A DNA stretch of 64,000 nt from Aestuariivivens marinum (GTDB taxonomy: Bacteria > Bacteroidota > Bacteroidia > Flavobacteriales > Flavobacteriaceae): positions 57,516 through 121,515 of the forward strand of contig NZ_JAKMCR010000006.1 in assembly GCF_022662175.1 (NCBI RefSeq), written 5' to 3'. Shown piece by piece: positions 17,891-25,101 of the stretch. The translations under genes were made by a program, and so were the position numbers. Position 1 is the first letter of the stretch. Each line of letters opens with the position of its first letter. The notes below the pieces were generated by a model, which saw only the letters and a program-made list of their open reading frames with translations, did no database searches and had not been told where the DNA came from.

Positions 17891-19000
17891 TTACAGTTTG
17901 TCAATAACAGCACTCAAACGCTGAGTAATATCTTCTATACTACCAACACCGTCAACACCAAAGTATTTGTTTTGTGCCGAATAGTAATCTTTCAGTACAG
18001 CTGTCTTATTGTAATATTCGGTGATTCTGTTTCTTATAATAGATTCATCCGCATCATCTGCCCTACCACTGGTTTCACCTCTTTTTAGTAAACGCTCAAC
18101 TAAAATCTCATCGTCAACTTCTAAAGCAATCATCGCATTAATTTGAGAGTCTTTGCTATCCATTAATTTATCCAATGCTTGAGCTTGTGCATTAGTGCGT
18201 GGAAACCCATCAAAAATAAATCCATTGGCGTCGGCATTTTTTTCTACTTCTGCATTGAGCATATCAATAGTGACTTGATCTGGCACCAATTCCCCCTTAT
18301 CCATATAAGACTTAGCCAACATCCCTAGTGCTGTTTCATTTTTAATGTTATATCTAAATACATCCCCGGTAGAGATATGCACTAAATTATATTTTTTCTT
18401 TAAAAATTCAGCTTGGGTTCCTTTTCCTGCCCCAGGAGGGCCAAAAAGCACTAGATTTGTCATATGTTGTGTTTCTTTTATTTGATATACTTCTGGTATA
18501 TCCCTTCCTAGTCCATCATAGTCCAAACCAAAACCAACTATAAATTTGTTAGGAATCTCTATACCAATGTAATGGAGTTTAAAATCTTTTTTATATGCTT
18601 CGGGCTTGTAAAATAAAGTTGCTATTTTCAAAGTTTTCACCTTTTCATTTTTAAAAATACGGTGTACTTCAGACAAGGTATTTCCCGAATCAATAATATC
18701 TTCTAAAATTATTACAGTACGTCCAGTTAAATCCTGAGTCAATCCAATTAAACGTTGAATATCCTCCGTAGATTTCACCCCTTCATAGGATGCTAGCTTA
18801 ATAAACGTAACTTCACAAGGTTTAGGATATTTTTTTACAAAATCACTTACCACCATAAACGAACCATTTAAAATCCCAACAAAAACAGGAATATCATCAC
18901 CAATATCATTGGCTATATCCTTTGCCATTCTTGTTAGTGCATCATCAATTTCTTTGGCAGAGATAAACGGTTTAAAGTATTTATCGTGAAGTTTTATCAA
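17891..19000 (-). CDS. Fused hypoxanthine phosphoribosyltransferase - adenylate kinase
   Basis: The 369-residue protein joins two nucleotide enzymes. Residues 1-179 are a complete purine phosphoribosyltransferase with the PRPP motif IILEDIIDSGNTLS (about 97-110). Residues 180-369 are a complete 190-residue short-lid adenylate kinase with P-loop GPPGAGKGTQ (187-196), the FDGFPRT motif and the lid region RLLKRGETSGRADD. The join has no linker: Met180 (ATG at 18461-18463) is just where stand-alone Adk proteins start, so internal initiation could make free Adk. The start codon is TTG at 19000; no upstream ATG fits. I believe such fusions occur in other Flavobacteriaceae. Confidence 0.92.
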   Translation of the reverse strand: MIKLHDKYFKPFISAKEIDDALTRMAKDIANDIGDDIPVFVGILNGSFMVVSDFVKKYPKPCEVTFIKLASYEGVKSTEDIQRLIGLTQDLTGRTVIILEDIIDSGNTLSEVHRIFKNEKVKTLKIATLFYKPEAYKKDFKLHYIGIEIPNKFIVGFGLDYDGLGRDIPEVYQIKETQHMTNLVLFGPPGAGKGTQAEFLKKKYNLVHISTGDVFRYNIKNETALGMLAKSYMDKGELVPDQVTIDMLNAEVEKNADANGFIFDGFPRTNAQAQALDKLMDSKDSQINAMIALEVDDEILVERLLKRGETSGRADDADESIIRNRITEYYNKTAVLKDYYSAQNKYFGVDGVGSIEDITQRLSAVIDKL

Positions 19001-19020
19001 CGTAATTAATTTTAAAAAAG

Positions 19021-19028
19021 CAAAGATA
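19021..19028 (-). promoter_or_regulatory. -7 box of the hpt-adk promoter
   Basis: TATCTTTG on the minus strand fits TAnnTTTG and ends 20 bases before the TTG start, which implies a leader of only about a dozen bases. No clear -33 TTG is seen; the upstream region is taken by the palindrome at 19043-19060. Confidence 0.45.
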
Positions 19029-19042
19029 GTAAATGATTTTTG

Positions 19043-19060
19043 TCTCGATAGTTATCGAGA
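19043..19060. repeat. Palindromic repeat TCTCGATA-gt-TATCGAGA
   Basis: Perfect 8-base arms (19043-19050 and 19053-19060) flank a 2-base centre. The sequence resembles the dispersed flavobacterial palindrome tcccgatagctatcggga. It sits between the divergent hpt-adk and purK promoters. Confidence 0.6.
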
Positions 19061-19106
19061 TGAGAATTTTGAAATACGTTATACAAGCTTTTTTGATATT
19101 AAAATG

Positions 19107-19114
19107 TATTTTTG
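19107..19114 (+). promoter_or_regulatory. -7 box of the purK promoter
   Basis: TATTTTTG fits TAnnTTTG and lies 36 bases before the chosen purK ATG at 19151. No well-spaced -33 TTG is visible. Confidence 0.45.
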
Positions 19115-19150
19115 CCTAACCTTAATTTAGTTTCGAGCAAAACTTATACA

Positions 19151-20305
19151 ATGAACTATTTCTCTTCAAGTTTTAAACTTGGTATTTTGGGTGGTGGACA
19201 ACTTGGTAAAATGTTACTTTACAATACTAGAAAATTTGATATCTACACATGTGTTTTAGAAGCCAATAATGAAGCTCCATGTAAAATTGCCTGTGATGAA
19301 TTCCACTTAGGTGATTTGATGGATTATGAAACGGTTTTTAATTTTGGAAAACAGGTTGACATACTAACCATTGAAATTGAAAACGTTAATGTCGACGCCC
19401 TGGAAGCTCTAGAAAAAGAAGGCATAAAAGTATATCCAGCTTCTAAGACCTTGCGGACCATACAAAATAAAGCTAAGCAAAAATTGTTTTATGTAGACAA
19501 TGAGTTACCAACAGCTCCCTTTTTGCGATTTGCTTACACTTCTGAAATAAAAGATGCTATAAACCATGGTAGTCTAACCTTACCCTTTGTATGGAAATCG
19601 GCCCAATTTGGTTACGATGGTCAAGGTGTGAAAATTGTAAAAACATTAAAGGATTTAGAAGGCTTACCCAATGTAGAATGCATTGCAGAAACCTTAATCC
19701 CATTTAAAAATGAATTAGCCGTCATTGTAGCTCGAAATGCCTCGGGTGAAATTAAAAGTTACCCCGTTGTGGAAATGGAATTTCACCCAGAAGCCAATCA
19801 AGTTGAGTATGTAATTTGCCCCGCTAGAATACCTGACAATATTGCCAAAAAAGCAAAAGATGTCGCTTTAAGAACTTCAAAAGCATTTAACCATGTTGGC
19901 TTGCTCGCTGTAGAAATGTTCCAAACCCAAAATGATGAAATCTTAATAAACGAAGTGGCTCCTAGACCACATAATTCTGGGCATCAAACTATTGAAGCAA
20001 GTTATACATCACAATTTGAACAACACATAAGAGCTATCTTGGACTTACCTTTAGGTAGAACCGATAGTAAAGTTGGCGGTGTTATGGTGAATTTAGTTGG
20101 TGCCGAAGGTTACACCGGTAATGTAGTTTACAAAAATCTTGAAAACATAATGCAAATGGATGGTGTAACACCTCACGTTTATGGTAAAAAACAAACCCGT
20201 CCTTTTAGAAAAATGGGTCATGTTACCATAGTTAATGAAGATTTAAATAAAGCCAGACGCATTGCTGAAGCAGTTAAAAAAACAATACAAGTTATAAGTG
20301 ATTAA
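19151..20305 (+). CDS. purK: 5-(carboxyamino)imidazole ribonucleotide synthase
   Basis: The 384-residue ATP-grasp enzyme carboxylates AIR to N5-CAIR in purine synthesis. It begins KLGILGGGQLGKML, the PurK signature, and has the ATP-grasp region LPFVWKSAQFGYDGQGV and the metal site EMFQTQNDEILINEVAPRPHNSGH (shown by its residues NEVAPRPHNSGH). The ATG at 19151 starts the known N-terminus; an in-frame TTG at 19112 overlaps the promoter box and is rejected. purE follows after 70 bases. Confidence 0.95.
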   Translation: MNYFSSSFKLGILGGGQLGKMLLYNTRKFDIYTCVLEANNEAPCKIACDEFHLGDLMDYETVFNFGKQVDILTIEIENVNVDALEALEKEGIKVYPASKTLRTIQNKAKQKLFYVDNELPTAPFLRFAYTSEIKDAINHGSLTLPFVWKSAQFGYDGQGVKIVKTLKDLEGLPNVECIAETLIPFKNELAVIVARNASGEIKSYPVVEMEFHPEANQVEYVICPARIPDNIAKKAKDVALRTSKAFNHVGLLAVEMFQTQNDEILINEVAPRPHNSGHQTIEASYTSQFEQHIRAILDLPLGRTDSKVGGVMVNLVGAEGYTGNVVYKNLENIMQMDGVTPHVYGKKQTRPFRKMGHVTIVNEDLNKARRIAEAVKKTIQVISD

Positions 20306-20375
20306 ATCACAACAACCAAATTCCGAATTACAAAAATAGATGTTTTTGATTTTGGAATTTAAAATTTGGAATTTT

Positions 20376-20858
20376 ATGAGTAAAGTAGGTGTAATCATGG
20401 GAAGTAAAAGTGACCTTCCCATTATGCAAGATGCCATAGACATCTTAAAAGGTTTTGATATTGAAGTTGAAGTCGACATTGTTTCGGCACACCGCACTCC
20501 GGAAAAATTATTTGATTATGGAAAAAACGCACATAGTAGAGGCTTTTCTGTAATTATTGCAGGAGCTGGTGGAGCGGCACATTTACCCGGCATGATAGCC
20601 TCGTTATCCCCACTACCAGTAGTTGGTGTTCCGGTTAAAAGCAGCAATTCTATAGACGGTTGGGACTCGGTACTTTCCATTCTACAAATGCCAGGAGGTG
20701 TTCCAGTAGCGACCGTAGCATTAAATGGTGCCAAAAATGCAGGAATTTTAGCGGCTCAAATTATTGGATCTCATGACAAATGTGTATTGGATAAAATTAT
20801 AGCTTACAAAGAAGGCCTTAAAATTAAGGTAAACGAATCTACTAAAAGTTTAAAATAA
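20376..20858 (+). CDS. purE: N5-carboxyaminoimidazole ribonucleotide mutase
   Basis: The 160-residue class I PurE converts N5-CAIR to CAIR, directly after PurK in the pathway. It starts VGVIMGSKSDLPIM, followed by SAHRTPEKLF (catalytic His) and AGGAAHLPGM, all diagnostic. The ATG at 20376 matches homologues; an upstream in-frame ATG at 20340 would add twelve residues read from an AT-rich repeat-like gap (units like AATTTGGAATTT). A strong hairpin terminator starts 2 bases after the stop. Confidence 0.96.
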   Translation: MSKVGVIMGSKSDLPIMQDAIDILKGFDIEVEVDIVSAHRTPEKLFDYGKNAHSRGFSVIIAGAGGAAHLPGMIASLSPLPVVGVPVKSSNSIDGWDSVLSILQMPGGVPVATVALNGAKNAGILAAQIIGSHDKCVLDKIIAYKEGLKIKVNESTKSLK

Positions 20859-20860
20859 AA

Positions 20861-20884
20861 AAACCTCAAATCTCTTTGAGGTTT
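20861..20884 (+). terminator. Hairpin terminator after purE
   Basis: Perfect 10-base stem AAACCTCAAA/TTTGAGGTTT with loop TCTC. It has A-rich and T-rich ends but no long T tract after it. Confidence 0.7.
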
Positions 20885-20955
20885 CTAGCTATTAACAAAA
20901 ATTCTAATGAGTTAGTCACTCTTTTAATTCCTGCGGCAAATATATAAAATTTTTA

Positions 20956-20969
20956 TTATGCGCGCATAA
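20956..20969. other. GC-rich palindrome TTATGCGCGCATAA upstream of the M3 peptidase gene
   Basis: A perfect 14-base palindrome with a CGCGCG-like centre inside an otherwise AT-rich gap, 29 bases before the ATG at 20999. It could be a regulator-binding site; no regulator can be named. Confidence 0.35.
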
Positions 20970-20998
20970 CATTATTTAAAATTAACATAATTATTTTT

Positions 20999-23038
20999 AT
21001 GTCCAGCAATATTCTTAATCAGAAATTCAAAACTCCTTTTCAAACTGTACCTTTTTCGAAAATTAAAGACCAGCATTTCCTACCCGCCTTTAAAAAAGCC
21101 ATTGCAATTACTAAATTGGAAATCGATGCTATAATAAATAATACTGAGGCACCTACCTTTAAAAATACCATTGAAGCTTTAGAATTTTCTGGTGAACAAT
21201 TAGACAGAATTTCAAGTTTATTTTTTAATCTAAATTCGGCTGAAACCAACGACACCATTCAAAAAATTGCACAGGAAGTTTCACCTCTTTTATCTGAATT
21301 TAGTAATGACATTACTTTAAATGAATCTTTATTTAAAAGAATTAAAATAGTTTATGAGTCTAAAGACGAACTAAATCTAAGCACAGAGCAACAAACATTA
21401 CTGGAGAAAAAATATAAAAGCTTTTCAAGAAATGGTGCAAACCTCACAGAGGATAAGAAATTAAAACTTAGGTCAATTGATAAAAAACTCAGTAAGTTAA
21501 AACTGAAATTTGGCGAAAATGTATTAGCAGAAACCAATAACTTTGAAATGCTAATCACTAACGAAAGTGATTTGTCCGGTTTACCCGAAGGCACAAAAGA
21601 AGCGGCCAAACAATTCGCTGAATCTAAAAACAAAGAAGGTTGGCTTTTCACACTGGATTACCCTAGTTACATTCCATTTGTTACATATGCCGATAACCGC
21701 GACCTACGTAAAAAAATAACACTTGCTGCTGGAAGTAAAGGCTTTCATAATGATGATCTAGACAACCAAAAAAACGTTTTGGAAATTACCAACTTGCGCC
21801 ACCAACGTGCCAATTTATTGGGTTATAAAACCCATGCCCATTTTGTTTTAGAGGAGCGCATGGCAGAAACACCAGAGAATGTAGAAAGTTTCTTAAATGA
21901 ATTATTGGAAAAAGCCAAACCAGCTGCGGAACGAGAGTTTGAAAATTTAGAACAGTTTGCTAAGACATTGGACAACATCGATCAGCTTAAAAAATGGGAT
22001 GGTGCTTATTATTCGGAAAAATTAAAACAAAAACTGTTTGACTTAGATGATGAAAAGCTAAAACCCTACTTCAAGTTAGAAAATGTTATTAATGGTGCCT
22101 TTACTGTAGCCAATAAATTATTCGACCTACAATTTCAAGAAATTAATACGATTGACAAATACCATAAGGATGTTTTAACATATAAAGTTACAAATACCCA
22201 AGGTGATTTTATTGCTATTTTTTATGCCGATTTCTTCCCAAGACCTGGAAAGCGTAATGGTGCATGGATGACCTCTTACAAACCTCAATACACTAAGAAT
22301 GGAGAAAATAGCAGACCCCATATTTCTATTGTCTGCAACTTTACAAAACCAACAAATTCAAAACCCTCTTTATTAACTTTTAATGAAGTAACAACATTGT
22401 TCCATGAGTTTGGACATGCCCTACATGGCATGCTGGCTAATACCACCTACCCTAGTCTGTCGGGCACTAATGTATATTGGGATTTTGTGGAACTGCCCAG
22501 TCAGATTATGGAAAATTGGTGCTACGAAAAAGAAGCTTTGGAATTGTTTGCGATGCATTACCAAACTGGCGAAGTTATTCCTATGGACTTGGTTGAAAAA
22601 ATCAAGGAATCTGCTAACTTTCATGAGGGTATGCAAACCTTGCGTCAGTTAAGTTTTGGTTTATTGGATATGAGCTGGCATGCTGGCGAATCACCAGAGA
22701 CTATTAAAAATGTAAAAGCACACGAATTAAAAGCCTTTAAAAACACAACTTTATATCCAGAAACAGAAAACACTTGTATGAGTACAGCCTTCTCCCATAT
22801 TTTTCAAGGTGGTTATTCATCTGGATATTACAGTTATAAATGGGCTGAAGTATTGGATGCCGATGCATTTGAATATTTTAAAGAGGAAGGTATTTTCAAC
22901 AAAACCGTAGCCAATAAATTTAAAGACAATATATTATCAAGAGGTGGCACCGAAAAACCCATGACTCTCTATAAACGTTTTAGAGGACAAGAACCTAAGC
23001 CAGAAGCCCTGTTAAAAAGGGCGGGTTTGATAAAATAA
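20999..23038 (+). CDS. M3 family metallopeptidase (oligopeptidase A / peptidyl-dipeptidase Dcp type)
   Basis: The 679-residue enzyme is a thimet-oligopeptidase-family zinc peptidase. The zinc motif HEFGHALHG is preceded by EVTTLF, and the downstream zinc Glu region and the substrate-tyrosine loop GGYSSGYYSYKWAEV are present. There is no signal peptide, so it is probably cytoplasmic and degrades short peptides. Length fits OpdA/Dcp. The gene stands alone, with a palindrome 29 bases upstream of the ATG and a 286-base gap after it. Confidence 0.93.
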   Translation: MSSNILNQKFKTPFQTVPFSKIKDQHFLPAFKKAIAITKLEIDAIINNTEAPTFKNTIEALEFSGEQLDRISSLFFNLNSAETNDTIQKIAQEVSPLLSEFSNDITLNESLFKRIKIVYESKDELNLSTEQQTLLEKKYKSFSRNGANLTEDKKLKLRSIDKKLSKLKLKFGENVLAETNNFEMLITNESDLSGLPEGTKEAAKQFAESKNKEGWLFTLDYPSYIPFVTYADNRDLRKKITLAAGSKGFHNDDLDNQKNVLEITNLRHQRANLLGYKTHAHFVLEERMAETPENVESFLNELLEKAKPAAEREFENLEQFAKTLDNIDQLKKWDGAYYSEKLKQKLFDLDDEKLKPYFKLENVINGAFTVANKLFDLQFQEINTIDKYHKDVLTYKVTNTQGDFIAIFYADFFPRPGKRNGAWMTSYKPQYTKNGENSRPHISIVCNFTKPTNSKPSLLTFNEVTTLFHEFGHALHGMLANTTYPSLSGTNVYWDFVELPSQIMENWCYEKEALELFAMHYQTGEVIPMDLVEKIKESANFHEGMQTLRQLSFGLLDMSWHAGESPETIKNVKAHELKAFKNTTLYPETENTCMSTAFSHIFQGGYSSGYYSYKWAEVLDADAFEYFKEEGIFNKTVANKFKDNILSRGGTEKPMTLYKRFRGQEPKPEALLKRAGLIK

Positions 23039-23296
23039 GTTGAATTCTTTTTACTCGGGCTTTCATAAAAAAATATATACAAATAAACTTTCAATATTTA
23101 TTAAAGCCCATTGAGAACTAATAAAATCTAAGTTTACTGCATTAATAATAAACTATTTCAACTTTTATCTTCAAAATTTAAAAATCTAAAACATCTATGT
23201 AGATACTTTATAGATGGATCTAAAGTGTGTATAGAAAAAGGTATATTACAATAAACTACATGAATTGAGGTTTATTAATTATTCATTTTTTTGTCC

Positions 23297-23304
23297 TATT
23301 TTTG
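23297..23304 (+). promoter_or_regulatory. -7 box of the sigma factor gene promoter
   Basis: TATTTTTG fits TAnnTTTG and ends 20 bases before the chosen ATG at 23325. The 286-base gap 23039-23324 otherwise shows only AT-rich sequence and no gene. Confidence 0.45.
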
Positions 23305-23324
23305 ATACTCAAAAAAATGCTATA

Positions 23325-23876
23325 ATGCCTGAACACCAAATAAATCCTAACAATTGGATCGATTTGTATTCCGATTACTTATACAACTATACCATATCAA
23401 GGGTTAGGGATCGGGAGATGGCACAGGATTTGGTTCAGGATACGTTTTTAGCCGGTTTAAAATCAATGGAAAACTTTAAAGGAGAGGCCAGTGAGCGCAC
23501 ATGGTTAGTTTCCATTTTAAAGCGAAAAATTATTGATAATTACCGCAAAATAAATTCCAACAAAGGGAAGGCCGAAATTAGAATTAACTACAACGATACT
23601 GAAAATGAAGGTGATTGGCTAGAAGAACGTGTTGCCGATCCTTTTGATAGGACTGCCGAAGATAGTATTCAAAATAGTGAGCTTGGGGATGCCATACACG
23701 ACTGTTTAAGCAAACTACCCCAAAAGCAAGCAGATGTTTTTAAACTCAAAACCATTCAAGGCTTTGAAACCGAAATAATTTGTAATGAGTTAAACATAAC
23801 ACCGTCTAACCTTTGGGTTATCATCCATAGAGCACGAACCGCCATGGCAAATTGCTTAAAACAAAATTGGTTTTAA
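23325..23876 (+). CDS. ECF-type RNA polymerase sigma factor
   Basis: The 183-residue protein has sigma region 2 (SDYLYNYTISRVRDREMAQD, then DLVQDTFLAGL) and region 4 with a helix-turn-helix (LPQKQADVFKLKTIQGFE, then ICNELNITPSNLWVIIHRAR). It belongs to the extracytoplasmic-function group. The ATG at 23325 matches the usual N-terminus; a TTG frame from 23265 would overlap the promoter box. It lies 3 bases before a small Cys/His protein that is probably its anti-sigma factor. The signal and target genes are unknown. Confidence 0.92.
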   Translation: MPEHQINPNNWIDLYSDYLYNYTISRVRDREMAQDLVQDTFLAGLKSMENFKGEASERTWLVSILKRKIIDNYRKINSNKGKAEIRINYNDTENEGDWLEERVADPFDRTAEDSIQNSELGDAIHDCLSKLPQKQADVFKLKTIQGFETEIICNELNITPSNLWVIIHRARTAMANCLKQNWF

Positions 23877-23879
23877 ATT

Positions 23880-24140
23880 ATGAGTAAGATTAAAATTGTT
23901 ATTCCTTGCGACGAAGCCAACCATGTTTGTGATAAAACACAATACAAGAATGCTACCCTTTGGGAAAAAATAAAACTTAACATACACCTCTTATATTGTA
24001 GGGCCTGTAGGGATTACACAAAAAACAATACCAAACTCACCAAAGCCATTAAGAAATCGAAGGTTGAATGTTTAGACCAATCTACTAAGGTTAAGATGAA
24101 AAAAACCTTGGATAATGCTATAGAAGAACAATCCCGCTAA
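23880..24140 (+). CDS. Small zinc-finger-like protein, putative anti-sigma factor
   Basis: The 86-residue soluble protein has Cys10, His15 and Cys17 followed by His36-x3-Cys40-x2-Cys43 (HLLYCRAC). H-x3-C-x2-C is the core of zinc-binding anti-sigma (ZAS) domains. It has no membrane segment. It starts 3 bases after the ECF sigma gene, which supports a sigma/anti-sigma pair. Close relatives may be labelled glycine dehydrogenase in databases; nothing in the sequence supports that. Its stop overlaps that of the convergent UbiA-like gene. Confidence 0.75.
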   Translation: MSKIKIVIPCDEANHVCDKTQYKNATLWEKIKLNIHLLYCRACRDYTKNNTKLTKAIKKSKVECLDQSTKVKMKKTLDNAIEEQSR

Positions 24141-24970
24141 CGAAACAGTAATATTAGAGCAAGCCAAAATATAGGCAGCCCTTCTACCCAAAATCCACTA
24201 TAATATTTGCCTTGTTCAACTTTTGCAAATATTAAAAGTAAAAGTGTGACCAATGTAACTATAAATAACGCCAACACTCCATAAAACACAAATTCCTTCT
24301 TAAATAATTCCAATAAAAAAAATACAACCAATAAAAACACACCAACCTGTTTGGTTTGTCTAACACCTATTTTTTGTGGGATTGTGGAAAGCTTCAAACT
24401 ATCGTATCGTAAATCCCTGATTTCGAAAGGCAACATTAAAACAATTATTAAGACATAACGCTGTATACCCGTTAAAATTAAATCAGAATCAAAGCTGTAA
24501 TTTGTGCCGACAAATGGAAAGTAAACCGTTACCCCTGTCCAAACCAATGCTATTAAATATATTTTAAGTCCGCCAATACTCCTTAAATTATGCTTGTTAT
24601 CCAAAAAAAAACGTTTTGGTAAAAATGGTATCGCATACAAAAATGTTAGCATAGCCAAAACCGAAATGAAAAGAATTTTTTCAAGAGGTAACCAAAACAC
24701 ATAATAACACATAAACAGAAAGCAAAGCAATGAAAAAACCTGAATATACCTTAACCAATTGGCCAAACTCCTATGATGAAATTTAGCTAAGCCATAATAT
24801 TTGACAAAATTATATCCCGTAACAGATGAAAATAGCACAAACATTAGTATTGTGGAATCAACTGAAATGTCGTAATCTAGAATTGTAATATAGGTGAGGG
24901 AAACAACAGCCAATGCTACATGCAGACTGCTATTAATATAGAAATTAAAAAGCTGTTTTAATAACCCCAT
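24137..24970 (-). CDS. UbiA-like polytopic membrane protein
   Basis: The 277-residue protein has about eight or nine membrane segments. A motif EIRDLRYD near residue 180 resembles the second Asp-rich motif of UbiA prenyltransferases. The first Asp motif seems replaced by NFVKYYGLAKFHHR, so prenyl transfer is not certain. The promoter region is shared with divergent gcvP. It may be a lipid-modifying enzyme, but no substrate is evident. Its stop overlaps the convergent anti-sigma gene stop (CTAA at 24137-24140). Confidence 0.65.
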   Translation of the reverse strand: MGLLKQLFNFYINSSLHVALAVVSLTYITILDYDISVDSTILMFVLFSSVTGYNFVKYYGLAKFHHRSLANWLRYIQVFSLLCFLFMCYYVFWLPLEKILFISVLAMLTFLYAIPFLPKRFFLDNKHNLRSIGGLKIYLIALVWTGVTVYFPFVGTNYSFDSDLILTGIQRYVLIIVLMLPFEIRDLRYDSLKLSTIPQKIGVRQTKQVGVFLLVVFFLLELFKKEFVFYGVLALFIVTLVTLLLLIFAKVEQGKYYSGFWVEGLPIFWLALILLFR

Positions 24971-25056
24971 ATTACAAAATTAACTAAAGTGTTGATAACG
25001 GCTTTAAATGGTTAAAAACTTTGTTAATCCATTAATAAATAACATTAATTATTACG

Positions 25057-25064
25057 TATTTTTG
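25057..25064 (+). promoter_or_regulatory. -7 box of the gcvP promoter
   Basis: TATTTTTG fits TAnnTTTG, 37 bases before the gcvP ATG. No well-spaced -33 TTG and no glycine riboswitch are visible in the 131-base gap. Confidence 0.45.
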
Positions 25065-25101
25065 CAAACTATATAATAAATCATCTTAACGACTATAATT
25101 A

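Noticed and set aside
23880..24140. Glycine dehydrogenase identity for the 86-residue protein
   Set aside because: The real P-protein gcvP is nearby and full length; the small protein has only a ZAS-like Cys/His pattern and no PLP-enzyme feature.
24971..25101. Glycine riboswitch upstream of gcvP
   Set aside because: The gap is only 131 bases, AT-rich, and shows no paired glycine-aptamer structure.
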